15,181 bases of DNA from an uncultured Anaerostipes sp. (lineage in GTDB: Bacteria; Bacillota; Clostridia; Lachnospirales; Lachnospiraceae): assembly GCA_900756035.1 (NCBI GenBank), contig CAAEIR010000136.1, forward strand, positions 1 to 15,181, read 5' to 3'. Positions within the stretch are counted from its first letter, which is position 1. Each line of letters begins with the position of its first letter. The position numbers and the translations under genes are program-made. The notes below the pieces were generated by a model. It did not search any database, had not been told where the DNA came from, and worked only from the letters and a program-made list of their open reading frames with translations. Shown here one piece after another: positions 5,717 through 11,872 of the stretch.

Positions 5717-7000
5717 ATGTTTGCAGATAGAGCCAATATCATTTTAAGATCCGGAAAAGGCGGAGACGGACATGTTAGTTTCCGGAGAGAACTTTATGTA
5801 CCCAATGGCGGACCGGACGGCGGTGACGGCGGACGCGGCGGAGATGTAATTTTCGTTGTAGATGAAGGAATTAACACCTTGTCAGACTATCGTCATAAAA
5901 GAAAGTTCAAAGCCGGAGATGGTCAGGAAGGCGGACGAAGAAGATGTCACGGAGCTGACGGAGATGATATTATTTTAAAGGTTCCGGCAGGAACCGTTGT
6001 AAAAGAAAAAGAATCCGGAAAAGTGATTCTTGATATGTCCAACAAAAAGGAACCGGTAGTTCTTTTAAAAGGCGGACGCGGCGGAAAAGGAAACCCGCAT
6101 TATGCCACTCCTACGATGCAGGCGCCGAAATATGCTCAGCCCGGTGGAAAAGCACAAGAAGTTGAAGTTATGCTGGAATTAAAGGTGATTGCAGATGTAG
6201 GTCTGGTGGGATTCCCAAATGTCGGAAAATCCACATTTCTTTCAAGAGTTACCAATGCAAATCCAAAGATTGCAAATTATCATTTTACCACATTGAATCC
6301 AAATCTGGGAGTGGTTGATATGGATGGCAATAAGGGATTTGTAATTGCGGATATTCCGGGAATTATTGAAGGAGCATCGGAAGGTGTCGGTCTTGGTTTT
6401 GAGTTTTTGCGCCATATTGAGCGTACGAAAGTTATGATTCATATGGTAGACGGAGCATCCGTAGAAGGAAGAGATCCGATCGTTGATATTTATGCAATTA
6501 CGGACGAATTGAAAAAATATAATGAAACAATCCTTGAGCGCCCTCAGGTAATTGCGGCAAACAAGATGGACGCAATGACACCGCAGGACAGAGAAACTGT
6601 GATAGATCTTTTAAAAGAGGAATTTGAACCAAAAGGAATTCAGGTTTTCCCGATTTCAGCAGTCAGCGGAGAGGGAGTTAAGGAACTTTTATGGCATGTA
6701 CAGGGACTTCTTGAAAAGCTTCCGCAAGGTGCCACAGAGTTTGAGCAGGAATATGAGTTAAGCTTTGGAGAAGAAGAAGGCGGAATTATCATTGAGCATC
6801 CTGAAGAGGGTCTGTTTACTGTAGAAGGGCCGAAAGTTGAGAGAATGCTTGGATATACCAATTTGGAATCAGAACGAGGATTTGACTTCTTCCAGAAGTT
6901 TATGAAAGAGAATGGTGTGATTGAACGACTGACAGAGCTGGGAATCGAGGAAGGTGATACTGTGCGCCTTTATGACCTGGAATTTGATTATTATAAATAG
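5717..7000 (+). CDS. obgE: Obg-family GTPase ObgE/CgtA
   Basis: This is a 427-residue protein with three domains. The glycine-rich Obg fold spans about 1-158 (GPDGGDGGRGGD at 32-43, KGGRGGKGN near 118-126). The G domain has G1 GFPNVGKS (165-172), a switch region NYHFTTLNPNLG, G3 DIPG (212-215), G4 NKMD (282-285) and G5 SAVSGEG (314-320). A C-terminal OCT domain spans about 345-427 (EEGLFTVEGPKVERML), as in Bacillus Obg. Obg binds the 50S subunit, acts in late assembly and responds to (p)ppGpp. The start ATG 5717 has an AAAGGA SD close upstream. A CCTCCT at 5691-5696 lies shortly before that SD. It follows terminator and repeat A, and is close to yhbY, with which it probably forms an operon running to rsfS. 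Confidence 0.98.
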   Translation: MFADRANIILRSGKGGDGHVSFRRELYVPNGGPDGGDGGRGGDVIFVVDEGINTLSDYRHKRKFKAGDGQEGGRRRCHGADGDDIILKVPAGTVVKEKESGKVILDMSNKKEPVVLLKGGRGGKGNPHYATPTMQAPKYAQPGGKAQEVEVMLELKVIADVGLVGFPNVGKSTFLSRVTNANPKIANYHFTTLNPNLGVVDMDGNKGFVIADIPGIIEGASEGVGLGFEFLRHIERTKVMIHMVDGASVEGRDPIVDIYAITDELKKYNETILERPQVIAANKMDAMTPQDRETVIDLLKEEFEPKGIQVFPISAVSGEGVKELLWHVQGLLEKLPQGATEFEQEYELSFGEEEGGIIIEHPEEGLFTVEGPKVERMLGYTNLESERGFDFFQKFMKENGVIERLTELGIEEGDTVRLYDLEFDYYK

Positions 7001-7014
7001 GAATGGAGGTAACC

Positions 7015-7314
7015 ATGACAAGCAAACAGAGGGCTTATTTGAAAAGTCTTGCGATGAATATTAATCCGATTTTTAATATAGGAAAGGGAAGCATTTCACC
7101 GGAGTTGGTGGAAGGAGTAAGAGATGCCCTGGAAGCCAGAGAACTTGTAAAAGTCGGAGTGCTTCAAAACTGTATGGACGATCCGAAAGAACTTGCAGAA
7201 GTACTTGCAGAACGTACAAGATCACAGGTTGTGCAGGTGATTGGGAAAAAGATCGTATTATATAAAGAATCTAAAAATAATAAGAAGATCGAGCTGCCAA
7301 AAGCAGGGAAATAA
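7015..7314 (+). CDS. yhbY: YhbY-family RNA-binding protein (CRS1-YhbY/CRM domain)
   Basis: This is a 99-residue single-domain protein starting MTSKQRAYLKSLAMNINPIFNIGKGSISPE. The NPIFNIGKGSIS segment carries the GxxG-like loop of CRM/KH-like RNA-binding domains. Homologues associate with pre-50S particles and are thought to help ribosome assembly. An in-frame ATG at 7003 exists, but GGAGGT at 7005-7010 would lie inside that extended coding region; it sits 4 nt before ATG 7015, which also gives the usual YhbY N-terminus. The gene begins 14 nt after obgE and ends 15 nt before nadD, consistent with one operon of ribosome-assembly and NAD genes. The exact RNA target is not readable from sequence. 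Confidence 0.94.
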   Translation: MTSKQRAYLKSLAMNINPIFNIGKGSISPELVEGVRDALEARELVKVGVLQNCMDDPKELAEVLAERTRSQVVQVIGKKIVLYKESKNNKKIELPKAGK

Positions 7315-7329
7315 GAATCGGAGGCCGGT

Positions 7330-7956
7330 ATGAAGAAGATAGGGATTCTTGGAGGAACATTTAATCCGATTCACTTTGGACATCTGATTCTTGGACAGTC
7401 TGCCAGAGAAGAATTTTCTTTGGATCAGGTACTTGTGATGCCGACGAAAAATCCGGCATATAAGACGATTTCAGGAAAAGTTACAGAGCAAAACCGTATT
7501 GATATGATAAATCTGGCAATTCGGGATTTTCCTTATTTTACATTTAGTGATTTGGAATTAAAGCGTGAGGGAACGACTTATACGGTGGATACGCTGCGGG
7601 AATTGACGCAAAATAACAGTGATAGTAAATATTATTTTATTATGGGGGCGGACTCTCTCTACCAGATTGAAACATGGAAAGATCCGGAAGAGATTTTATC
7701 TATGGCAGATATTTTAGTTGCTACCCGAAATGATTCCAGAAGTGCCCTGGATGCGCAGATTGATTATTTAGAGGATAAATATGACGGGAAGATTTATCAT
7801 TTGAATAGTCCCAGCATTGAGATTTCTTCCCATGCGTTAAGAAAGCGGCGCAAAGCGAGACAGAGTCTTCACTTTTTTCTGCCAGAGCCGGTGATTGATT
7901 ATATAGAAAGAAATAATTTATATTATGAAGATAGTGGAAATAGAAAACAAGCTTAA
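7330..7956 (+). CDS. nadD: Nicotinate-nucleotide adenylyltransferase NadD
   Basis: This 208-residue enzyme makes deamido-NAD from nicotinate mononucleotide and ATP, the penultimate step of NAD synthesis. The nucleotidyltransferase signature GGTFNPIHFGH runs 8-18, with the HxGH motif at His15 and His18. FIMGADSL (about 103-110) and the ISSHALR motif (165-171, matching ISSTxxR) are the other conserved elements. The start is supported by GGAGGCCGGT just upstream. Its 3' end overlaps yqeK by 32 nt in another frame, a tight coupling often seen for nadD-yqeK in Firmicutes. Confidence 0.97.
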   Translation: MKKIGILGGTFNPIHFGHLILGQSAREEFSLDQVLVMPTKNPAYKTISGKVTEQNRIDMINLAIRDFPYFTFSDLELKREGTTYTVDTLRELTQNNSDSKYYFIMGADSLYQIETWKDPEEILSMADILVATRNDSRSALDAQIDYLEDKYDGKIYHLNSPSIEISSHALRKRRKARQSLHFFLPEPVIDYIERNNLYYEDSGNRKQA

Positions 7957-8509
7957 AGAATATTTGAAACCGGCACGTTATCGTCATACGCTTGGAGTTG
8001 CTTATACGGCTGCGGCTATGGCTATGGCTTTTGATGAAGATCCTGATAAAGCATATCGTGCAGGTCTGCTTCATGATTGTGCAAAAGGGTTTTCCATAGA
8101 AGAGCAGAGAGAATTGTGCGAAAAATATGGAATTTCTCTGGAAGGGCCGATGGAAGATAGTCCGCAGCTGATGCACTCTGCGCTGGCTCCTTTTATCGCA
8201 AAGGAGAAATATAACGAGCAGGATGCCGAGGTGCTTAGTTCTATTGAGTGTCATACAACCGGGAAAACAGCTATGAAACCTTTGGAGGAGATCGTCTTTA
8301 TTGCGGATTATATTGAACCGAACCGTAAGATGATTCCGGGACTTTCAAAAGTCCGCAAGCTTGCGTTTTGTGATCTTCATGAGTGTACATATAAAATACT
8401 AAAGCATACAATTGCGTATTTAGAGCAGTGTGGTCAGAAGATTGACCAGAGAACCGTTGAGACCTGTGAGTATTATGATAACATAATGAAAGGGTCTGTT
8501 ACTTTATAG
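7925..8509 (+). CDS. yqeK: YqeK-family HD-domain Ap4A hydrolase
   Basis: This is a 194-residue HD-domain phosphohydrolase. The metal-binding set is visible: His21 (RYRHTLGV), His50-Asp51 (LLHDCAKG), His84, His110 and Asp128 (FIADYIEPNR). YqeK proteins of Firmicutes cleave diadenosine tetraphosphate symmetrically to two ADP, clearing a stress-linked nucleotide. The start ATG 7925 lies inside nadD and lacks a strong SD, so it is probably translated by coupling. It gives the usual opening in which KPARYRHTLGVAYTA follows a short helix. It is part of the obgE-yhbY-nadD-yqeK-rsfS run. The start is the only uncertain point. Confidence 0.95.
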   Translation: MKIVEIENKLKEYLKPARYRHTLGVAYTAAAMAMAFDEDPDKAYRAGLLHDCAKGFSIEEQRELCEKYGISLEGPMEDSPQLMHSALAPFIAKEKYNEQDAEVLSSIECHTTGKTAMKPLEEIVFIADYIEPNRKMIPGLSKVRKLAFCDLHECTYKILKHTIAYLEQCGQKIDQRTVETCEYYDNIMKGSVTL

Positions 8510-8554
8510 CAGATAAATTTGTGATGAAAGAAATAAAAGGATGGTGAATCGTTT

Positions 8555-8917
8555 ATGGAACAATCATTAAATATGGTAAAAATTGCATGTAAAGCATTGG
8601 ATGATAAATTAGCAGAAGATATCAAAGTAATTGATATTCGTGGGATTTCTGTAGTTGCAGATTATTTTATTATTGCAGATGGTACCAACAAAAACCAGGT
8701 TCAGGCAATGGTAGATAATGTGCAGGAAGAACTGTTTAAAGCAGGATATGAAATGAAGCAAATGGAAGGATATCGTGAGGGAAATTGGATACTCCTTGAT
8801 TTTGCGGATATTATTATTCATATTTTTGATAAAGAGAACCGCCTGTTTTATGATTTGGAGAGAATCTGGAGGGATGGAAAAGAAGTTTCACTGGAAGATC
8901 TGGGTCTGGAATTATAA
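8555..8917 (+). CDS. rsfS: Ribosomal silencing factor RsfS
   Basis: This is a 120-residue protein of the RsfS/YbeB/Iojap family. It shows the conserved strand-helix features VIDIRGISVVADYFIIADGTNKNQVQAMVDNV and the GNWILLDFADIIIHIFDKENRLFYDLERIW core. RsfS binds L14 on the 50S subunit and blocks subunit joining, lowering translation when nutrients are scarce. AAAGGATGGTG lies about 8 nt before the ATG. It is the last gene of this plus-strand run, 45 nt after yqeK and 20 nt before a strong terminator. In many Firmicutes a LytR-type gene sits between yqeK and rsfS; it is absent here. Confidence 0.97.
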   Translation: MEQSLNMVKIACKALDDKLAEDIKVIDIRGISVVADYFIIADGTNKNQVQAMVDNVQEELFKAGYEMKQMEGYREGNWILLDFADIIIHIFDKENRLFYDLERIWRDGKEVSLEDLGLEL

Positions 8918-8937
8918 ATCCAGGGTTACGGTAAGAG

Positions 8938-8982
8938 AAAAAACGGACATTGTTCTGATCATCAGAACAATGTCCGTTTTTT
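8938..8982. terminator. Bidirectional intrinsic terminator between rsfS and lexA
   Basis: A 45-nt near-perfect inverted repeat centred at 8960: six A (8938-8943), a stem running CGGACATTGTTCTGAT, and its complement ending in six T (8977-8982). Either strand gives a GC-containing stem followed by a U-tract, so it can stop rsfS transcripts (+) and lexA transcripts (-). Confidence 0.92.
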
Positions 8983-8986
8983 GGTA

Positions 8987-9081
8987 ATAGAGATGAGTCC
9001 AAAGTCCGGGCTTGCCCGCGGCTCTGCGACCGTTTACAATCCCGGAATGTGCCTTTGGGCACTTCCGGTGATTGGTAATAT
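8987..9081 (+). repeat. Interspersed structured repeat, copy B
   Basis: Second copy of the ~95-nt repeat at 5562-5656, same orientation. It starts 4 nt after the terminator T-tract and ends 5 nt before the lexA stop codon (minus strand). Its large hairpin is more complete than in copy A: CCGGAA, a bulged T, GTGCC, a TTTG loop, GGCAC and TTCCGG. If lexA transcripts reach the terminator, this copy is part of the lexA 3' UTR, read in the opposite sense. Confidence 0.8.
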
Positions 9082-9086
9082 CATGC

Positions 9087-9704
9087 TTATTTCATGGAAC
9101 GGTACAGACCGACGACTTTGCCGATAATAGAAACTTCATCGACAATAATAGGTTCCATAGAATCATTTTCCGGCTGCAGCCGATAGTAGCCGTCCTCTTT
9201 GTAAAAGGTTTTAACGGTTGCGGAATCGTCAACTAAAGCGACAACAATATCTCCGTTGTCGGCAGTTTCCTGTTGTTCTACAATTACCATATCGCCGTCA
9301 AAAATGCCGGCATTGATCATACTCTCACCTCGAACGTGAAGCATAAATGTATTTTTATTACTGACGAAATCAGGCTGAATCGGAAAATAATCTTCAATCT
9401 GTTCTAATGCAAGGATCGGCTGTCCTGCGGTAATCGTACCAATGATCGGAATATGAACGATCTCACGTCTTGCAAGATTAAAATCATCATCAATAATCTC
9501 AATTGCCCTTGGTTTGGTAGGGTCTCTTCGGATGTACCCTTTGCGCTCTAATGTTTCCAGGTGAGAATGGACAGAAGAGGTTGATTTTAACTGTACGGCT
9601 TCACAGATTTCACGGACGGCAGGCGGGTATCCCTTATCCAGGATACGGTGCTTGATAAATTCCAGAATCTGCTGCTGCTTAGCACTTAACTGTTCTCTTG
9701 CCAT
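9087..9704 (-). CDS. lexA: SOS repressor LexA
   Basis: This is a 205-residue protein with an N-terminal winged helix (SAKQQQILEFIKHRILDKGYPPAVREICEAV; recognition region KSTSSVHSHLETLERKGYI). A C-terminal S24 peptidase domain follows. The autocleavage site is Ala93-Gly94 (TITAGQP), nucleophile Ser128 (RGESMINAGIFDGD) and base Lys165 (SATVKTFY), so RecA-stimulated self-cleavage is intact. Length and residues match Bacillus LexA (DinR). GGAGGA (9714-9719 on the complement) precedes the start. The gene diverges from a LysM membrane protein as Bacillus lexA does from yneA. A LexA-box candidate covers its own -35, indicating autoregulation. Confidence 0.98.
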   Translation of the reverse strand: MAREQLSAKQQQILEFIKHRILDKGYPPAVREICEAVQLKSTSSVHSHLETLERKGYIRRDPTKPRAIEIIDDDFNLARREIVHIPIIGTITAGQPILALEQIEDYFPIQPDFVSNKNTFMLHVRGESMINAGIFDGDMVIVEQQETADNGDIVVALVDDSATVKTFYKEDGYYRLQPENDSMEPIIVDEVSIIGKVVGLYRSMK

Positions 9705-9796
9705 AATATTATATCCTCCATACTTATTACTTAAAATCTGGCAATGCTCAATTCTTTTCTTTAGATCTCTTATTAAATCTAACAGAAACTAATATT

Positions 9797-9825
9797 ATCA
9801 TACCATAGAATTGTTCCGGAAACAA
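9797..9825 (-). promoter_or_regulatory. lexA promoter with overlapping LexA box
   Basis: On the minus strand, TTGTTT (complement of 9820-9825), 17-bp spacer, TATGAT (complement of 9797-9802). A LexA-box candidate, GAAAC-AAGT-GTTCC at 9819-9832 on the plus strand, covers the -35. It fits the Firmicutes consensus CGAAC-N4-GTTCG with mismatches only in the outer bases. LexA binding here would repress its own gene. Confidence 0.65.
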
Positions 9826-9832
9826 GTGTTCC
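9819..9832. promoter_or_regulatory. LexA (SOS) box 1, lexA side
   Basis: GAAAC-AAGT-GTTCC, near-palindromic with flanking G and C, against the Bacillus/clostridial consensus CGAAC-N4-GTTCG. It overlaps the lexA -35 element. Confidence 0.65.
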
Positions 9833-9854
9833 CGAACAAAGTTTCGAAAAAAGA

Positions 9855-9883
9855 TTGACAAACGAATGTTCGGATACTATAAT
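9855..9883 (+). promoter_or_regulatory. SigA-type promoter of the LysM gene
   Basis: Perfect TTGACA (9855-9860), 17-bp spacer, perfect TATAAT (9878-9883). It is very strong unless repressed. LexA-box candidates lie in the spacer and at the expected transcription start, consistent with a tightly repressed SOS gene. Confidence 0.85.
9859..9872. promoter_or_regulatory. LexA (SOS) box 2, in the LysM gene promoter
   Basis: CAAAC-GAAT-GTTCG, one mismatch from CGAAC-N4-GTTCG in the defined bases. It overlaps the end of the -35 and most of the spacer, so bound LexA would block RNA polymerase. Confidence 0.78.
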
Positions 9884-9890
9884 GGATGTA

Positions 9891-9904
9891 TAAACAGATG
9901 TTCG
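9891..9904. promoter_or_regulatory. LexA (SOS) box 3, at the LysM gene transcription start
   Basis: TAAAC-AGAT-GTTCG, two mismatches in the left half. Its centre is 32 bp, about three helical turns, from box 2, so two LexA dimers could sit on the same face of the DNA. Confidence 0.62.
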
Positions 9905-9928
9905 ATAATACGAAGGAGGAATTTATAA

Positions 9929-10234
9929 ATGAGTATGAGATGGAAGTTTGCAATCGTTATATTGTTGGCGTTGGTATTATTTTTTGCAGCCGGATCAGCG
10001 GTCTCCGGTAATCGTTCTGTTGTTGATGCCAAGGGCAGTTCGGAAAAGAGATTTAAGAGTATTCAGGTTCAGAAGGGAGATTCCCTCTGGTCAATCGCTC
10101 AAGAATATATGAGTGAAGAATATCAATCTGTTGGAGATTATATAGAGGAAGTATGTGAGACAAACCATATTTATGATGATAAGATTCATGAAGATATGTA
10201 TCTTGTTATTCCATATTATACGAAAGATCAGTAG
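9929..10234 (+). CDS. YneA-like SOS-induced membrane LysM protein (probable cell-division inhibitor)
   Basis: This is a 101-residue protein. A short basic start (MSMRWK) leads into one membrane segment (about 7-24, FAIVILLALVLFFAAGSAV), then a linker and one LysM domain (about 46-97: KSIQVQKGDSLWSIAQEYM...LVIPYYTK). This is the layout of Bacillus YneA, which delays division during the SOS response and has an N-terminal anchor and extracytoplasmic LysM. Divergence from lexA and LexA boxes on its promoter support the same role. LysM binds peptidoglycan N-acetylglucosamine. ATG 9929 is chosen because AAGGAGGA (9913-9920) is 8 nt upstream; ATG 9935 would be too far. YneA-type proteins diverge quickly in sequence, so the function is inferred from layout and context. 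Confidence 0.82.
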   Translation: MSMRWKFAIVILLALVLFFAAGSAVSGNRSVVDAKGSSEKRFKSIQVQKGDSLWSIAQEYMSEEYQSVGDYIEEVCETNHIYDDKIHEDMYLVIPYYTKDQ

Positions 10235-10271
10235 TATCTTATTTTTCGAAGTGGATTTTTTAGAAAGATAA

Positions 10272-10321
10272 AATCACATCAGTTCCGGACATACTTTTTG
10301 TAGTCTGGAACTGATGTGATT
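10272..10321 (-). terminator. Long hairpin between convergent LysM and amidase genes, likely terminator of the amidase gene
   Basis: A 19-bp stem with one G-T pair (10272-10290 with 10303-10321; outer bases AATCACATCAG/CTGATGTGATT) and a 12-nt loop. On the minus strand it is followed by TTATCTTTCT, a moderate U-rich tail fitting termination of the amidase gene that ends at 10347. On the plus strand no T-tract follows, so it is a poor terminator for the LysM gene. The rest of 10235-10346 shows no gene. Confidence 0.7.
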
Positions 10322-10346
10322 CGAAACAGTATCGGGTCATAAGTTA

Positions 10347-11771
10347 TTAGCGTCGGGCCGGATACTTATTAAAAGAAGCGATGGTGCTGTTATATACGGC
10401 TTTTCCGTAATTAGGCAGATTTGAATTCATCTTTTTCGCCTCTGACTTATTAGAGAGGAAACCGATCTCAGTCAAAGTGGAAGCAGTTTTTGTATGACGT
10501 AATACAGCCAGTCCCGTACGGTTTACAAGTCCACGATTTCGGAATCCTGTAGCAGAGCGGATATAAGGGTGGATTGCAGAGGACCATCTGTAACTTGTAA
10601 GTCCGGAAGTAGATTTATACCCTTTGGAGTTATAGAGTGTTTCGGTTCCTGTAGCAGAGGACCCGGCTGAGTTAATATGTACACTATAAAATCTGTCAGC
10701 ACCTACATTGTTTGCGAGATCAGAGCGCTCAGTCAAGCTTGGATAAGTGTCAGACAGACGGGTATAATATACTTTCACACTTGGATCTTTATCAAAGTAT
10801 TTTTTTGCTTCCTGAACAATTTTTAACGTCATATTTTTTTCTTTATATCCATAAGAAACAGCGCCGGAGTCAGATCCACCGTGTCCTGCATCCAAGACAA
10901 CGATTTTGCGGTAGATGGATTTCGGAGCAGCATAACGAACCTTGATATGATCGTCAGTCTGTGTTACCTGATATGCCTTGATTACATTTTTTCGCGGGCG
11001 GATATAGATTTTTGTATAGCCGCCTGTGTATTTCACCGAATATGAATAGAAATAAGAATCAGGTGCTATATACCGGTTTTTGGAATCAGAATAAAAGGAA
11101 TAGTAGTTTCCTTTGATATTTACAATCAGTCTTCGATTGTGATAGTCATCCGTAGTTGTAATATTTTGGGAAGACAAACCGGAAGGTTTTGCCAGCCGTA
11201 CATATTGTTCTCCTCCGATCGTTGTGGTAGAGGAGCTTGAAGAAGATTTTCCGGAATCTTTGATGGAAAAGGTTCCGGCATAGGATCTGCTGTTCCAGGA
11301 ATAAGAGAATCCAAGGTATTTTGCGCAGAATTCTCCGGGAACATAGATGTAACTCTTTTTCTGCCGATAAGAATAAACTTTACGTGCCGGAGTTGGCATC
11401 TTTTTCTTCTTTCCGTTTACATAAGCGTAGCTGCTTCCGCGTTTCATTGTAATTGTATTAGATCCGCGTTTTAATGTGATCTTCCATGTTTTTGAGGAGT
11501 AGGAATAAGAAACACCTAATCCCTTTTTGAATACATAGTGTGCAGAATACATAGATGTATTGGAGCGGACAAATCCAGGGGCTTTTGTTTTCAATGTTTT
11601 ATCTTTATATATAGCTCCACGGGCTTTCTTTTTTTGTTTCTTGCCTACAATTTTTAAAGTGTAAGTTCTCTTTGTAGTTGCATAAGGTGCAGCAGATACA
11701 TTTGTTGGAATTGCTGTACTCAAAATTGAAATTGATAATAATCCTGTAATTAATAACTTTTGTAACTTCAT
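10347..11771 (-). CDS. Secreted N-acetylmuramoyl-L-alanine amidase, one stalk module (amidase 1)
   Basis: This is a 474-residue protein. The signal peptide is MKLQKLLITGLLSISILSTAIPTNVSAA. One copper-amine-oxidase-N-like stalk module follows (about 35-170: KTKAPGFVRSNTSMYSAHYVF, ITLKRGS, TPARKVYSY, IYVPGEFCAKYLG). Next come a Ser/Thr linker, an AMIN-like beta region (about 190-285) and an Amidase_3 domain. The zinc ligands and catalytic Glu are present: His297 (DAGHGG), Glu311 (YKEKNMTL), His365 (SVHINSA) and Glu435 (TEIGFLSN). The enzyme cuts the MurNAc-L-Ala bond in peptidoglycan. ATG 11771 is preferred because AAAGGA is 8 nt upstream; ATG 11777 is only 2 nt from it, and longer in-frame starts would put coding sequence across the promoter. 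It is shorter than its neighbour by one stalk module. Confidence 0.92.
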   Translation of the reverse strand: MKLQKLLITGLLSISILSTAIPTNVSAAPYATTKRTYTLKIVGKKQKKKARGAIYKDKTLKTKAPGFVRSNTSMYSAHYVFKKGLGVSYSYSSKTWKITLKRGSNTITMKRGSSYAYVNGKKKKMPTPARKVYSYRQKKSYIYVPGEFCAKYLGFSYSWNSRSYAGTFSIKDSGKSSSSSSTTTIGGEQYVRLAKPSGLSSQNITTTDDYHNRRLIVNIKGNYYSFYSDSKNRYIAPDSYFYSYSVKYTGGYTKIYIRPRKNVIKAYQVTQTDDHIKVRYAAPKSIYRKIVVLDAGHGGSDSGAVSYGYKEKNMTLKIVQEAKKYFDKDPSVKVYYTRLSDTYPSLTERSDLANNVGADRFYSVHINSAGSSATGTETLYNSKGYKSTSGLTSYRWSSAIHPYIRSATGFRNRGLVNRTGLAVLRHTKTASTLTEIGFLSNKSEAKKMNSNLPNYGKAVYNSTIASFNKYPARR

Positions 11772-11792
11772 TTTCATCTTCCTTTCTGATAA

Positions 11793-11821
11793 ATCGTAAC
11801 ACATTTGTAATACTATTGCAA
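11793..11821 (-). promoter_or_regulatory. Promoter of amidase 1 with WalR-like direct repeat
   Basis: On the minus strand, TTGCAA (complement of 11816-11821), 17-bp spacer, TACGAT (complement of 11793-11798) preceded by TGT, giving an extended -10. Within it lies TATTAC-N5-TGTTAC (complement of 11796-11812), 11 of 12 defined positions of the Bacillus WalR box TGTWAH-N5-TGTWAH. The region matches the amidase 2 promoter at 26 of 34 positions. Confidence 0.7.
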
Positions 11822-11850
11822 GAAAAAAGAACCTCAATAGAGAGATTCTT
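11822..11850 (-). terminator. Intrinsic terminator of amidase 2
   Basis: On the minus strand, AAGAATCTC and GAGGTTCTT (complement of 11842-11850 and 11827-11835) form a 9-bp stem with one G-T pair around a 6-nt loop, followed by TTTTC. It lies 22 nt after the amidase 2 stop, and its tail abuts the -35 of the next gene. The stem is also followed by T on the plus strand. Confidence 0.78.
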
Positions 11851-11872
11851 TTTATCAAGAAGTATTTTTTGC

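Noticed and set aside
5524..5742. Minus-strand ORFs through both repeats (5524-5742 and 8814-9062) that share a KGTFRDCKRS peptide
   Set aside because: The shared peptide is just the translation of the repeat's hairpin region. The ORFs cross terminators and neighbouring genes, have no SD, and differ outside the repeat. They are likely to be mis-annotated as hypothetical proteins.
9833..9845. CGAAC-AAA-GTTTC as a fourth LexA box
   Set aside because: The spacing between half-sites is 3 rather than 4 nt, and it lies between the two promoters without overlapping either.
10272..10321. Plus-strand terminator for the LysM gene
   Set aside because: No T-tract follows the stem on the plus strand; the U-rich side is on the minus strand.
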